Shown: positions 15,380 through 25,425 of the stretch, piece after piece
Position numbering within the stretch: the stretch's first letter is position 1
Layout: every line of letters begins with the position of its first letter
From: Streptomyces sp. R41
GTDB taxonomy: Bacteria; Actinomycetota; Actinomycetes; Streptomycetales; Streptomycetaceae
Direction: 5' to 3'
NCBI RefSeq assembly: GCF_041053055.1
Contig: NZ_CP163443.1
Coordinates: 3,534,001-3,598,000, forward strand
DNA length: 64,000 nucleotides
Position numbers and translations under genes: made by a program
Notes under the pieces: generated by a model
Seen by the model: only the letters and a program-made list of their open reading frames with translations
The model's database searches: none
Told to the model about the DNA's origin: nothing

Positions 15380-17113
15380 GTGCTCATACGACTCCTTCGG
15401 ACCTACCTCAGTCCGTACAAGAAGCCCATCTCCCTGCTGGTGCTGCTGCAGTTCCTGCAGACCTGCGCCACTCTCTACTTGCCCACTCTGAACGCGCACA
15501 TCATTGACAACGGTGTCGTGAAGGGGGACACGGGCTACATCCTGTCCTTCGGCGCCGTGATGATCGGAATTTCGCTGGCGCAGGTGGTCTGCAACACCGG
15601 GGCCGTCTACTACGGCGCCCGTACGGCGTCCGCGGTCGGCCGGGACATCCGGGCCGCCGTCTTCGACCGCGTCCAGTCCTTCTCGGCGCGTGAGGTCGGC
15701 CACTTCGGGGCGCCCTCGCTGATCACCCGCACCACCAATGACGTCCAGCAGGTGCAGATGCTCGCCCTGATGACGTTCACCCTGCTGGTGTCGGCGCCGA
15801 TCATGTGCGTGGGCGGCATCATCCTGGCCCTCGGCCTGGACGTGCCGCTGTCCGGGGTGCTCGTCGCCGTGGTGCCGGTCCTCGGCATCTCCGTGACCCT
15901 CATCGTGCGCAGGCTGCGCCCGCTGTTCCGCACCATGCAGGTCCGCCTGGACACCGTGAACCGGGTGCTGCGCGAGCAGATCACCGGCAACCGCGTGATC
16001 CGTGCCTTCGTGCGCGACGACTACGAGAAGGACCGCTTCCGGGGCGCGAACACCGAGCTGACCGAGGTGTCCCTCGGTACCGGGCGGATGCTGGCGCTGA
16101 TGTTCCCGATCGTCATGACCGTGGTGAACCTGTCGTCCATCGCGGTGGTCTGGTTCGGCGCCCACCGCATCGACAGCGGCGGCATGCAGATCGGCGATCT
16201 GACCGCGTTCCTCGCCTACCTCATGCAGATCGTGATGTCCGTGATGATGGCCACCTTCATGTTCATGATGGTGCCGCGCGCCGAGGTCTGCGCCGAGCGC
16301 ATCCAGGAGGTCCTGGCCACGGACAGCAGCGTGGTGCCTCCCACCGCGCCCGTCCTGGAGCTGCGGCGCCACGGCCACCTGGAGATCCGCGGGGGCGGGT
16401 TCCGCTACCCGGGTGCCGAGGAGCCGGTGCTCAAGGCCATCGACCTGGTGGCGCGGCCCGGCGAGGTGACCGCCGTGATCGGGTCCACCGGCAGCGGCAA
16501 GTCGACGCTGCTCGGGCTGGTCCCCCGGCTGTTCGACGCCACCGACGGCGAGGTGCTCGTCGACGGCGTGGACGTCGCGACCATCGAGCCCAAGCTGCTG
16601 GCCAGGACGGTCGGCCTCGTCCCGCAGAAGCCCTACCTCTTCGCGGGCACGGTGGCCACGAACCTGCGGTACGGCAACCCGGACGCGACCGACGAGGAGC
16701 TGTGGCACGCGCTGGAGGTGGCGCAGGCCAAGGGCTTCGTGAAGGCTCTCGAAAACGGCCTGGACTCGCCGATCTCCCAGGGCGGTACGAATGTGTCGGG
16801 CGGTCAGCGCCAGCGCCTGGCCATCGCCCGCACCCTCGTACAGCGCCCGGAGATCTACCTCTTCGACGACTCCTTCTCCGCGCTCGACTACGCGACCGAC
16901 GCGGCACTGCGGGCGGCGCTCGCCGAGGAGACCGCCGAGGCGACCGTGGTGATCGTCGCCCAGCGGGTGTCGACCATCCGGGACGCCGACCGGATCGTGG
17001 TCCTCGACGAGGGCCGGGTCGTCGGCACCGGGCGCCACCACGAGCTGATGGCGGACAACGAGACCTATCGGGAGATCGTGCTCTCCCAGCTGACGGAAGC
17101 GGAGGCTGCCTGA
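15380..17113 (+). CDS. ABC exporter subunit 1 (TMD-NBD, degenerate catalytic site)
   Basis: A 577-residue half-transporter: about six membrane segments in residues 1-310, then an ATPase domain with Walker A GSTGSGKST (368-376), signature VSGGQRQR and a Walker B region reading FDDSFSALD. The catalytic glutamate position is Asp497, a substitution typical of the non-catalytic half of heterodimeric exporters such as TM287/TM288. The signature motif is intact, so it should complete the good site of its partner. The GTG start follows GAGAGACC. The gene overlaps the next by one base (TGATG). The substrate is unknown; candidates are lipids, peptides or drugs. An array of repeats upstream suggests dedicated control. 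Confidence 0.92.
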   Translation: MLIRLLRTYLSPYKKPISLLVLLQFLQTCATLYLPTLNAHIIDNGVVKGDTGYILSFGAVMIGISLAQVVCNTGAVYYGARTASAVGRDIRAAVFDRVQSFSAREVGHFGAPSLITRTTNDVQQVQMLALMTFTLLVSAPIMCVGGIILALGLDVPLSGVLVAVVPVLGISVTLIVRRLRPLFRTMQVRLDTVNRVLREQITGNRVIRAFVRDDYEKDRFRGANTELTEVSLGTGRMLALMFPIVMTVVNLSSIAVVWFGAHRIDSGGMQIGDLTAFLAYLMQIVMSVMMATFMFMMVPRAEVCAERIQEVLATDSSVVPPTAPVLELRRHGHLEIRGGGFRYPGAEEPVLKAIDLVARPGEVTAVIGSTGSGKSTLLGLVPRLFDATDGEVLVDGVDVATIEPKLLARTVGLVPQKPYLFAGTVATNLRYGNPDATDEELWHALEVAQAKGFVKALENGLDSPISQGGTNVSGGQRQRLAIARTLVQRPEIYLFDDSFSALDYATDAALRAALAEETAEATVVIVAQRVSTIRDADRIVVLDEGRVVGTGRHHELMADNETYREIVLSQLTEAEAA

Positions 17114-19041
17114 TGGCGGGGCCGATGGGGCGGATGATGGCCGGGGGCGGTCCCGATCAGCGCTCGATGGATTTCAAGGGGTCCGGCAAACGGCTCCTCG
17201 CACAGTTCAAGCCTGAGCGCGCCACGATGTACGTGATGCTGCTCGCCGTCGTGCTGAGCGTGGGGCTCTCGGTGGTCGGACCGAAGATCCTCGGCAAGGC
17301 CACCGACCTGGTCTTCGCGGGCATCATCGGGCGGCAGATGCCGTCCGGCGCCACCAAGGCCGAAGTGCTCGAGTCCATGCGGGAGCGTGGCGAGGGCGGC
17401 ATGGCCGACATGCTCTCGGGGACGGACTTCACACCGGGCAAGGGCATCGACTTCAACGCGGTCGGCGAGGTGCTCGGGCTCGCGGTCGTGGTCTTCGTGC
17501 TGGCCGGACTGCTGATGGCGGTGGCGACCCGGCTGGTGAACCGGGCGGTCAACAAGACCGTGTACCGGCTGCGCGAGGACATCCAGGCGAAGCTGTCGCG
17601 GCTTCCGCTGTCGTACTTCGACAAGCGGCAGCGCGGTGAGGTGCTCAGCCGGGCGACGAACGACATCGACAACATCGGGCAGACGCTCCAGCAGTCGATG
17701 GGCCAGCTCATCAACTCCCTGCTGACCATCGTGGGCGTGCTCGCGATGATGTTCTGGGTCTCCCCGCTGCTCGCGCTCGTGGCGCTGGTGACGGTCCCGC
17801 TCTCCTTCTACGTCGCCACGCGCGTCGGCAAGCGGTCGCAGCCGCACTTCGTGCAGCAGTGGCGCACCACCGGCAAGCTCAACGCGCACATCGAGGAGAT
17901 GTACACCGGGCACACCCTGGTGAAGGTCTTCGGGCGGCAGGAGGAGTCGGCGGCGCAGTTCGCCGAGCAGAACGAGAAGTTGTACGAGGCCGGGTTCAAG
18001 GCGCAGTTCAACAGCGGGGTCATGCAGCCGCTGATGATGTTCGTGTCGAACCTCAACTATGTGCTGGTTGCGGTGGTCGGCGGACTGCGCGTCGCGTCCG
18101 GCTCGCTGTCGATCGGTGACGTCCAGGCCTTCATCCAGTACTCCCGCCAGTTCTCGATGCCGCTGACGCAGGTCGCGTCGATGGCGAACCTGGTGCAGTC
18201 GGGCGTCGCCTCGGCCGAGCGCATCTTCGAACTCCTCGACGCGGACGAGCAGGAGGCCGACCCGCTGCCGAGCGCCCGTCCCGACGAAATGCGCGGGCGG
18301 GTGGCGCTGGAGAACGTGTCCTTCCGGTACGACCCCGAGAAGCCGCTGATCGAGGATCTGTCGCTGAAGGTGGAGCCCGGGCACACCGTGGCGATCGTCG
18401 GCCCCACGGGCGCCGGCAAGACGACACTGGTGAACCTCCTGATGCGGTTCTACGAGGTCACCGGCGGGCGCATCGCACTCGACGGGGTCGACATCGCGAC
18501 CATGTCCCGGGACGAGCTCCGGGCCGGGATCGGGATGGTGCTCCAGGACACCTGGCTGTTCGGTGGCACGATCGCCGAGAACATCGCGTACGGGGCCTCG
18601 CGGGACGTCACGCGCGGGGAGGTCGAGGAGGCGGCGCGGGCCGCTCACGCGGACCGGTTCATCCGCACGCTTCCCGACGGGTACGACACCGTGATCGACG
18701 ACGAGGGGACCGGGGTCAGCGCGGGTGAGAAGCAGCTGATCACGATCGCTCGGGCGTTCCTGTCCGATCCGGTGATCCTCGTTCTCGACGAGGCGACGAG
18801 TTCGGTGGACACGCGTACGGAGGTGCTGATCCAGAAGGCGATGGCGAAGCTCGCGCATGGGCGGACGTCGTTCGTCATCGCGCACCGTCTGTCGACGATT
18901 CGCGACGCCGACACCATCCTCGTGATGGAGAACGGTTCGATCGTGGAGCAGGGCGCACACACCGACCTGCTCGCGGCGAACGGAGCCTACGCCCGCCTGT
19001 ACCAGGCCCAGTTCGCCCAGGCGGTCGCCGAGGTGGACTGA
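17113..19041 (+). CDS. ABC exporter subunit 2 (TMD-NBD, canonical catalytic glutamate)
   Basis: A 642-residue half-transporter with a longer N-terminus (about 130 residues holding an insertion before the second membrane helix), membrane domain to about 370, then NBD: Walker A GPTGAGKTT starting at Gly430, signature changed to VSAGEKQL (Ser536-Glu539), and Walker B LDEATSSVD with catalytic Glu560. The altered signature faces the degenerate Walker B of subunit 1 in the dimer, so both defects fall in the same ATP site. This fits an asymmetric heterodimer with one active site. ATG start overlaps the previous stop; a long opening upstream of it lies inside subunit 1. Confidence 0.93.
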   Translation: MAGPMGRMMAGGGPDQRSMDFKGSGKRLLAQFKPERATMYVMLLAVVLSVGLSVVGPKILGKATDLVFAGIIGRQMPSGATKAEVLESMRERGEGGMADMLSGTDFTPGKGIDFNAVGEVLGLAVVVFVLAGLLMAVATRLVNRAVNKTVYRLREDIQAKLSRLPLSYFDKRQRGEVLSRATNDIDNIGQTLQQSMGQLINSLLTIVGVLAMMFWVSPLLALVALVTVPLSFYVATRVGKRSQPHFVQQWRTTGKLNAHIEEMYTGHTLVKVFGRQEESAAQFAEQNEKLYEAGFKAQFNSGVMQPLMMFVSNLNYVLVAVVGGLRVASGSLSIGDVQAFIQYSRQFSMPLTQVASMANLVQSGVASAERIFELLDADEQEADPLPSARPDEMRGRVALENVSFRYDPEKPLIEDLSLKVEPGHTVAIVGPTGAGKTTLVNLLMRFYEVTGGRIALDGVDIATMSRDELRAGIGMVLQDTWLFGGTIAENIAYGASRDVTRGEVEEAARAAHADRFIRTLPDGYDTVIDDEGTGVSAGEKQLITIARAFLSDPVILVLDEATSSVDTRTEVLIQKAMAKLAHGRTSFVIAHRLSTIRDADTILVMENGSIVEQGAHTDLLAANGAYARLYQAQFAQAVAEVD

Positions 19042-19080
19042 GGTTTCTCGCCTCCTCCGCCCCAGACCCCGTTCGCGCAG

Positions 19081-19133
19081 TTCCCCGCGCCCCTGAAAAG
19101 GGGCGCGGGGAAGTCTGGGGGCGCAGCCCCCAG
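19081..19133. terminator. Double hairpin between convergent ABC operon and hrdA
   Basis: The first stem is TTCCCCGCGCCCC/GGGGCGCGGGGAA (19081-19093 with 19100-19112) with the same TGAAAA loop as the 7668-7711 hairpin. The second stem is CTGGGGGC/GCCCCCAG (19115-19133). The position between convergent genes suggests a bidirectional terminator. Confidence 0.8.
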
Positions 19134-19136
19134 AGA

Positions 19137-19167
19137 CGGGACGGGCAGGGGCGGAGGGGGCGAAAAA
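19137..19167. repeat. Copy of dispersed GC-rich intergenic tail
   Basis: GGGACGGGCAGGGGCGGAGG and the following GGGCGAAAAA match the tail at 35477-35512 and, inverted, 27291-27324. Confidence 0.7.
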
Positions 19168-19174
19168 GCCCGCC

Positions 19175-20401
19175 TCAGTCCAAGTAGCCCCGCAGCTGGT
19201 CCGCGAAGGCGTGGTCCCTGAGCTTGTTCAGGGTCTTGGACTCGATCTGGCGGATGCGTTCGCGGGTGACGCCGAAGATGCGGCCGATCTCCTCCAGGGT
19301 GCGCGGGCGGCCGTCCGCGAGGCCGTACCGGAGTTGGACGACCTTGCGTTCACGCTCGCCGAGCGTGGAGAGGACCGCCTCCAGGTGCTCCCGCAGCAGC
19401 AGGAAGGCCGCGGACTCGACCGGGCTCGTCGCGTCACCGTCCTCGATCAGGTCACCGAGGGCAACGTCGTCCTCCTCCCCCACGGGCGCGTGGAGCGACA
19501 CCGGCTCCTGGGCCAGCCGCAGGACTTCGCTGACACGCTCGCTGGGAAGGTCGAGGTGCGCGGCGACCTCCTCGGGAGTCGGCTCGTACCCGCGCTCCTG
19601 CAGCATGCGCCGCTGAACGCGCACGACCCGGTTGATCAGCTCGACCACGTGCACCGGGACGCGAATCGTCCGGGCCTGGTCGGCGAGCGCACGCGACATG
19701 GCCTGCCGGATCCACCAGGTCGCGTACGTGGAGAACTTGTACCCACGGGCGTAGTCGAACTTCTCGACCGCCCTGATGAGCCCGAGGTTCCCCTCCTGGA
19801 CCAGGTCGAGCATGGTCAGCCCCCGCCCCACGTACCGCTTGGCGACGGAGACGACGAGCCGCAGGTTCGCCTCGATGAGCCGGCGCTTGGCCATGCGGCC
19901 CATGACGACCAGCTTGTCCAGGTCGAGGGCGAGCTGACTGTCCAGGTCGGGGGTGAGGCGGAGCTTCTCCTCGGCGAAGAGTCCGGCCTCGACACGGCGG
20001 GCGAGCTCGACCTCCTCGGCCGCGGTGAGCAGCGGAATGCGGCCGATCTCCCGCAGGTACTGGCGGAACAGGTCGGACGAGGGACCACCGGTGTCGGCCG
20101 TACGGCCGCGGGGCAGTTCGACGGGCTCGGGGGCCTCGGCCTCGACCTCGGGGGCCTCGACGGCGCCGACGGGCGGCTCGTCCGGCCCGGGCGGGCCCTC
20201 CGGCTCCGTCTCGGGGTGGTGCGCGGCACGGCTCTGCGGGGGTACCGCCGTGACGACGTCGGTATCCGCGTCCGTGTCCGTGGTGTTGTCGGTCTGGGTC
20301 AGGGTCTGGGTCTGCACGGGGGCGACCTCCAGGAATGTCGCTGCTGAGGCGTGCGGCAGCGGTACGTCGGGGATGGGGTCGACGGCCTCGCCGCTGTCCA
20401 T
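19175..20401 (-). CDS. hrdA: RNA polymerase sigma factor of the RpoD/Hrd family (HrdA-like)
   Basis: A group 1/2 sigma-70 factor. After a variable acidic, proline-rich N-terminus come region 1.2 ([16 protein letters not shown]), region 2 ([19 protein letters not shown], then [20 protein letters not shown] for -10 recognition and melting), region 3 and region 4.2 helix-turn-helix ([18 protein letters not shown]). It is one of the several Hrd proteins of Streptomyces; HrdB is the essential one. The position beside dnaG is where I recall hrdA in streptomycetes, hence the symbol. The ATG at 20401 gives 408 residues, close to known HrdA length. An upstream GTG at 20515 would add 38 residues; neither has a strong ribosome site. 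Confidence 0.85.
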   Translation of the reverse strand: MDSGEAVDPIPDVPLPHASAATFLEVAPVQTQTLTQTDNTTDTDADTDVVTAVPPQSRAAHHPETEPEGPPGPDEPPVGAVEAPEVEAEAPEPVELPRGRTADTGGPSSDLFRQYLREIGRIPLLTAAEEVELARRVEAGLFAEEKLRLTPDLDSQLALDLDKLVVMGRMAKRRLIEANLRLVVSVAKRYVGRGLTMLDLVQEGNLGLIRAVEKFDYARGYKFSTYATWWIRQAMSRALADQARTIRVPVHVVELINRVVRVQRRMLQERGYEPTPEEVAAHLDLPSERVSEVLRLAQEPVSLHAPVGEEDDVALGDLIEDGDATSPVESAAFLLLREHLEAVLSTLGERERKVVQLRYGLADGRPRTLEEIGRIFGVTRERIRQIESKTLNKLRDHAFADQLRGYLD

Positions 20402-20495
20402 CCCGTAGTCGTTTAGCGGAACCGCGGGGATCGGGGACCCGTCGCGTACGGGTCGGCCGCGCTCCGAGGACTCAGGCACCGGAACCCAGTGTGGA

Positions 20496-20574
20496 GTACG
20501 ACACATCGCCGCCACGAGGGGCGTGCGGTGACTTTTTGCGTCCGGTCCGTGACCGCGCGGTTACCGTGTCGTAC
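20496..20574. promoter_or_regulatory. 9-bp inverted repeat pair upstream of hrdA
   Basis: GTACGACAC (20496-20504) and GTGTCGTAC (20566-20574) are perfect inverted copies 61 bp apart, spanning the hrdA 5' region and the end of the hrdA-dnaG spacer. They could be operator sites; nothing else recognisable lies in 20516-20667. Confidence 0.35.
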
Positions 20575-20667
20575 GAGTGCGCAGCTCACCGGGCGCGAAA
20601 CAGATTGAAGGGCGTACTGGATTTGGCATGTGCGTCCTGCGACGTGCAGCGGGGCTGCCCCACGGCC

Positions 20668-22569
20668 TCAGAGCGCCTCCGCGCCCCGCTCGCGCAACGC
20701 CTGCCCGTACTGCTGCAGCACCCACAGCTCGTTCTGCACGGCGGCCAGCTGTGCCGGGTCGCCGTGGGCGCTCTGCCGGGCCAGGGAGCCCTGGACGTCC
20801 CGGATACGGCGGTCGACGGCGCGGCGGCGGACCATGACGAGCTGGTCGCCCGCGTAGCCCTCGTCGACGGTCTTGCGCATGATCGCCTCGACGGCCAGCT
20901 CCGTGACCATCGCGCGCACCACGTCGTCCGGGGCGGTCTCGCGGATCCGGACCAGATACTCCTGAGGGTCCTGGACGCCGTACTCGGCGCCGCCCGCCTC
21001 CATGATCGCCTGGCGCACGGCCGCGTACGGCGGGGCGGTGAACTCGTCGATCCCGTACGCGTCGAACGCCGGAGAGACCAATTCGGGCCGCTGGAGGGCG
21101 AGTTTGAGCAGCTCGCGCTCGGTGGCGAAGACGGGGTTGCGGAGGTTGAGCGCCGGGCCGCCGCTGGGTGCCCGCACGGCGGCGTACGTCTGCTGGGGGC
21201 GCTGCCCGGCCGGCGCCGGGCCCTTGCCGCCGCGGTCGCGGGCCCAACGGGCCAGCTGGGCCACCCGCTTGACCACGAACTGGGTGTCGAGGATGCCGAG
21301 CATGCCGGCGAGCTGGACGGCCACCTCGTGCTGTGCGCCGCTGTTCTTGATGCGGGCGACGATGGGTGCCGCCTCGTCGAGGGCGGCTGCGCGCCCCGCC
21401 GGCGTCTCCAGGTCGTAGCGCAGGACGATCTGGCGCAGCGCGAACTCGAAGAGCGGCGTGCGGGGTTCGACCAGGTCGGCGACCGCCTCGTCGCCCTTGG
21501 CGAGGCGCAGCTCGCAGGGGTCCATGCCGTCCGGGGCGATGGCGATGTACGTCTCCGCGGCGAACTTCTGGTCGTCCTCGAAGGCGCGCAGGGCCGCCTT
21601 CTGGCCGGCCGCGTCGCCGTCGAAGGTGAAGATCACGCGCGCCGAGCCGTTGTCCATCAGCAGCCGGCGGAGGATCTTGATGTGGTCGCCGCCGAACGCC
21701 GTACCGCAGGTCGCGATGGCGGTGGTGATCCCGGCCAGATGGCAGGCCATCACGTCCGTGTAGCCCTCGACCACGACCGCCCGGCTGCTCTTGGCGATCT
21801 CCTTCTTGGCGAGGTCGATGCCGTACAGGACCTGGGACTTTCTGTAGATCGCCGTGTCGGGCGTGTTCAGGTACTTCGGCCCGTTGTCCGAGTCGTACAG
21901 CTTCCTCGCTCCGAAGCCGACGACCTCGCCGCCGATGTCGCGGATCGGCCACATCAGACGGCCGCGGAAGCGGTCGATGGGGCCGCGGCGGCCCTCCTGG
22001 GAGAGGCCGGAGAGGAGCAGCTCCTTGTCGGTGAAGCCCTTGCCGCGGAGATAGCGGGTGAGGTGGTCCCAGCCCTGGGGGCTGTAGCCGACGCCGAAGT
22101 GGGCGGCCGCCGCCTGGTCGAAGCCGCGCTCGGCGAGGAATTTGCGGCCCGCGTCGGCCTCGGCGCTGGTGTCGAGCTGCTCGATGTAGAACTGCGCGGC
22201 CGCCTTGTGCGCCTCGACCAGGCGGATGCGCTCGCCGCGCTGGTGGGAGGGGTTGTACCCGCCCTCCTCGTACCGCAGCGTGATGCCCGCCTGGCCTGCG
22301 AGGCGCTCGACGGCCTCCGAGAAGGAGAGGTGGTCGACCTTCATCACGAACGTGATGGTGTCGCCGCCCTCCTGGCAGCCGAAGCAGTGGAAGAGTCCCT
22401 TGCTCGGGCTGACCTGGAAGGACGGTGACTTCTCGTCGTGGAACGGGCACAGGCCCTTGAGGTTGCCGCCGCCCGCGTTGCGAAGCTGGAGGTACTCGGA
22501 CACCACGGCGTCGATCGGGACCGCGTCCCGAACAGCCTTCACGTCCTCGTCGTTGATCCTTCCAGCCAC
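20668..22569 (-). CDS. dnaG: DNA primase
   Basis: A 633-residue primase that makes RNA primers for replication. The N-terminal zinc ribbon has Cys41, His44, Cys62 and Cys65 (CPFH and CFGC). The TOPRIM catalytic core shows VVVEGYTDVMA and, further on, FTFDGDAAGQKA with the metal-binding DxD-like residues. The C-terminal part is the helicase-binding region. Length fits actinobacterial DnaG. The GTG start has no visible ribosome site, so the message may be leaderless. dnaG lies upstream of hrdA on the same strand, an echo of the classical macromolecular-synthesis operon. Confidence 0.96.
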   Translation of the reverse strand: MAGRINDEDVKAVRDAVPIDAVVSEYLQLRNAGGGNLKGLCPFHDEKSPSFQVSPSKGLFHCFGCQEGGDTITFVMKVDHLSFSEAVERLAGQAGITLRYEEGGYNPSHQRGERIRLVEAHKAAAQFYIEQLDTSAEADAGRKFLAERGFDQAAAAHFGVGYSPQGWDHLTRYLRGKGFTDKELLLSGLSQEGRRGPIDRFRGRLMWPIRDIGGEVVGFGARKLYDSDNGPKYLNTPDTAIYRKSQVLYGIDLAKKEIAKSSRAVVVEGYTDVMACHLAGITTAIATCGTAFGGDHIKILRRLLMDNGSARVIFTFDGDAAGQKAALRAFEDDQKFAAETYIAIAPDGMDPCELRLAKGDEAVADLVEPRTPLFEFALRQIVLRYDLETPAGRAAALDEAAPIVARIKNSGAQHEVAVQLAGMLGILDTQFVVKRVAQLARWARDRGGKGPAPAGQRPQQTYAAVRAPSGGPALNLRNPVFATERELLKLALQRPELVSPAFDAYGIDEFTAPPYAAVRQAIMEAGGAEYGVQDPQEYLVRIRETAPDDVVRAMVTELAVEAIMRKTVDEGYAGDQLVMVRRRAVDRRIRDVQGSLARQSAHGDPAQLAAVQNELWVLQQYGQALRERGAEAL

Positions 22570-22615
22570 GCGTGAATTCTACGGTGAGGGTGTGACAGTC
22601 GAGCGCCGCCGTCGG

Positions 22616-23881
22616 TCACGGGGCCAGGCTGTCCAGCGGAACGTGCGGGTCGGCCAGTGCCTCGGTGTCCACCTGGGCCCGGGATCGGATCAGCTGCTGG
22701 ATCGGCTCCGTGACGTCCCACACATTCACGTTCATCCCGGCCAGCACGCGCCCTTCCTTCACCCAGAAGGCGATGAACTGCCGCTTGCCCGCGTCTCCCC
22801 GGATCACCACCTGGTCGTACGACCCCGGGGGCGCCCACCCCGAATACTCCATCCCCACGTCGTACTGGTCGGAGAAGAAGTACGGCACCCGGTCGTAGGT
22901 CACCTCGCGCCCCAGCATCGAGCGCGCCGCCGCCGGTCCGCCGTTCAGGGCGTTGGCCCAGTGCTCGACGCGCAGCCGGGTGCCGAAGAGGGTGTGGTGG
23001 AAGGCGGCTACGTCCCCGGCCGCGTAGATGTCGGGGTCGGAGGTGCGCAGCCGCTCGTCGACCGCGACGCCGCCGCCGTGCGCGCGGTCGGCGAGGGTGA
23101 GGCCCGCGGCCTCGGCGAGGGCGGTGCGCGGGGCGGCACCGATCGCGGCGAGCACGTCGTGGGCGGGGTGCTCCTCGCCGTCGTCCGTACGCGCGGCGAG
23201 CACCATGCCGTCCTGGCCGACGATCTCGGTGAGCCGGCGGCCGAAGTGGAATCGGACGCCGTGCTCGCGGTGCAGTTCGGCGAAGACCTGGCCGAGCTCG
23301 GGGCCGAGGACCGCGTGCAGCGGGGTCGGCTCGGGCTCGACGACGGTGACCTCGGCGCCGTACTCCCGGGCGGCCGCCGCGACCTCCAGGCCGATCCAGC
23401 CGGCGCCCGCGATCACGATGTGCCCGTTGTCACGGCCGAGGGCGGCGAGGACGCCCTTCAGCCGCTCCGCGTGGGCGAGGCGGCGCAGGTGGTGGACGCC
23501 CGCGAGGTCGGTGCCCGGGATGTCGAGTCGGCGCGGCTCCGCGCCCGTCGCCAGGAGCAGCTTGTCGTAGTGGACGAGGGTGCCGTCGTCGCCGAAGCGG
23601 ACGGTCTTCGCGATGCGGTCGATGGCGTCGACGGTCTGGCCGAGGTGCAGCTCGATGTCGTTCTGCGCGTACCAGGCGGGTTCGTGCACGAAAACGCTGT
23701 CGCGCTCCTCCTTGCCGAGGAGATAGCCCTTGGACAGCGGCGGGCGTTCGTACGGGTGGTCGCGTTCGTCGCAGATCAGTATCACGCGGCCGGTGAAGCC
23801 CTCCGCTCGGAGCGTCTCGGCCGCCTTCGCGCCGGCGAGACCTCCCCCGACGATGACGAATGTCTGATCCGCGTCGACCAC
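22616..23881 (-). CDS. FAD/NAD(P)H-dependent ferredoxin reductase-like protein
   Basis: A 421-residue flavoprotein. The FAD-binding motif VIVGGGLAGAKAAETL is at the N-terminus, and the NAD(P)H motif IVIAGAGWIGLEVAAAA is in the middle. The conserved YERPPLSK and DIYAAGDVA segments, together with the C-terminal reductase domain, match the rubredoxin/ferredoxin reductase family that feeds P450 or dioxygenase systems. No partner ferredoxin or oxygenase is adjacent. The GTG start follows GAGGAGG at a good distance. It is separated from dnaG by 46 bp on the same strand, so the two may be cotranscribed. Confidence 0.88.
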   Translation of the reverse strand: MVDADQTFVIVGGGLAGAKAAETLRAEGFTGRVILICDERDHPYERPPLSKGYLLGKEERDSVFVHEPAWYAQNDIELHLGQTVDAIDRIAKTVRFGDDGTLVHYDKLLLATGAEPRRLDIPGTDLAGVHHLRRLAHAERLKGVLAALGRDNGHIVIAGAGWIGLEVAAAAREYGAEVTVVEPEPTPLHAVLGPELGQVFAELHREHGVRFHFGRRLTEIVGQDGMVLAARTDDGEEHPAHDVLAAIGAAPRTALAEAAGLTLADRAHGGGVAVDERLRTSDPDIYAAGDVAAFHHTLFGTRLRVEHWANALNGGPAAARSMLGREVTYDRVPYFFSDQYDVGMEYSGWAPPGSYDQVVIRGDAGKRQFIAFWVKEGRVLAGMNVNVWDVTEPIQQLIRSRAQVDTEALADPHVPLDSLAP

Positions 23882-23974
23882 TTGATGCCTCCTCGTAAGG
23901 ATGTCGCCACATGCGAGCGTCCCGCACGGAGCGTGATGCGGGAAGAGGGAGTGCCCCGATCAGGCCACGCAGGG

Positions 23975-25351
23975 TCACACTCCTCCGCTCCCATAGGAAC
24001 GCGTGGTGAGCCCGAGGTGCAGGGAACGCGCCGAGGCGTCGGTGAGAGAAGCGATCTGGTCGACGATCACGCGCTTGCGGGCGCGGTCGTCGATCGCGTT
24101 GTCGAACAGCGCCCGGAACTGCGGATCCAGGCCGTCGGGCGCGCGGGCCGTGAGCGCCTTGGCCAGTTCGGCGACGACGATCCGCTGGTCGGCGCGGAGC
24201 CGCTCCTGCTCGGCGCGCTGCATGACGTACCGGTCGGCGACGGCTTTGAGAACGGCGCACTCGTGCCGGGCACCTCGAGGGACGACCAGCTCTGCCGCGT
24301 ACCGCGTGAGCCGTCCGCTGCCGTACGTCGCGCGCGTGGCGCCCTCCGCCGCCAGGCAGAAACGGCCGATGAGCTGGCTGGTGGCGTCCTTCAACCGGGC
24401 CTGCGCGACGGCCGATCCGTCGTACCCGTGCGGCCACCACTCCTGGTCCAGGAGTCGGTCGAGGGCCTCGGACAGCTCGGCGGGATCCGTGTCCGCGGGC
24501 ACGTACCGCCCGATGGCCACCGCGAAGATCTCCTGCCGTTCGGGCTCCGCGTGCAGGCAGTTGGGGTCGATGTGGCCCGCGTGCAGACCGTCCTCGACGT
24601 CGTGCACCGAATACGCCACGTCGTCCGACCAGTCCATGACCTGGGCCTCGAAGCACGTACGGGTGCCCGGGGCGTCCTTGCGGACCCAGTCGAAGACCGG
24701 CCGGTCGTCTTCGTAGACCCCGAACTTGGGCGACTTGTGGTCGGTGGGGTGGGCGCCGCGCGGCCAGGGGTACTTGGTGGCGGCGTCGAGGGCGGCGCGG
24801 GTGAGATTGAGCCCGACGCTGACGAGGTCGTCCCCGGCCGCGCCGGCGGCTGATGTCAAAGCCTCCGAGTGGACGAAGCGCTTGGGTTCGATACGGGTGA
24901 GCAGCCGCAGCGACTGCGCGTTGCCCTCGAAGCCTCCGCAGTCCTCCGCGAACTCGTTCAGCGCTTGTTCGCCGTTGTGCCCGAAGGGCGGGTGACCCAG
25001 GTCGTGCGAGAGGCAGGCCGCCTCGACCAGGTCGGGGTCGCAGCCGAGGGCGGCGCCGAGCTCGCGGCCGACCTGGGCGCACTCCAGGGAGTGGGTCAGC
25101 CGCGTACGGGGGCTGGCGTCCCAGACCTGGCTCCGGGTGCCCGGGGTCACGACCTGGGTCTTGCCCGCGAGGCGTCGCAGGGCGGAGGAGTGCAGGACGC
25201 GCGCACGGTCGCGCTGGAAGGCGGTGCGACCGGGGCGTTTGTCGGGCTCGACGGCGAAGCGCTCGACGGCGGACTCGTCGTACGCCTGCCGTCCGTCGTG
25301 CGCCGTGTGGTTCTCGTATGCCTTGGGTGCCTTCGGTGCGATGCCTTCCAT
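23975..25351 (-). CDS. dgt: Deoxyguanosinetriphosphate triphosphohydrolase-like HD-domain protein
   Basis: A 458-residue HD-domain enzyme that hydrolyses dNTPs to nucleosides and triphosphate. The HD fold is recognisable from RTRLTHSLE, the metal-binding [14 protein letters not shown] and the later [12 protein letters not shown]. Its position next to dnaG is the usual arrangement in actinobacteria, where Dgt is thought to balance dNTP pools during replication. I chose the ATG at 25351, the first codon before the conserved N-terminus; the open frame continues far upstream only because the DNA is GC-rich and overlaps the chelatase gene. Confidence 0.93.
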   Translation of the reverse strand: MEGIAPKAPKAYENHTAHDGRQAYDESAVERFAVEPDKRPGRTAFQRDRARVLHSSALRRLAGKTQVVTPGTRSQVWDASPRTRLTHSLECAQVGRELGAALGCDPDLVEAACLSHDLGHPPFGHNGEQALNEFAEDCGGFEGNAQSLRLLTRIEPKRFVHSEALTSAAGAAGDDLVSVGLNLTRAALDAATKYPWPRGAHPTDHKSPKFGVYEDDRPVFDWVRKDAPGTRTCFEAQVMDWSDDVAYSVHDVEDGLHAGHIDPNCLHAEPERQEIFAVAIGRYVPADTDPAELSEALDRLLDQEWWPHGYDGSAVAQARLKDATSQLIGRFCLAAEGATRATYGSGRLTRYAAELVVPRGARHECAVLKAVADRYVMQRAEQERLRADQRIVVAELAKALTARAPDGLDPQFRALFDNAIDDRARKRVIVDQIASLTDASARSLHLGLTTRSYGSGGV

Positions 25352-25425
25352 GCCACCGACAGTAAACGCAGGCAGTGACAATCGGGACGTAATCGGCGGC
25401 GACGAACGGGGTGGAGCCGTCCGGT

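Noticed and set aside
19175..20515. Principal sigma factor HrdB
   Set aside because: The N-terminus is too short and the gene lies next to dnaG, where an HrdA-type factor is expected; HrdB has a longer acidic N-terminus.
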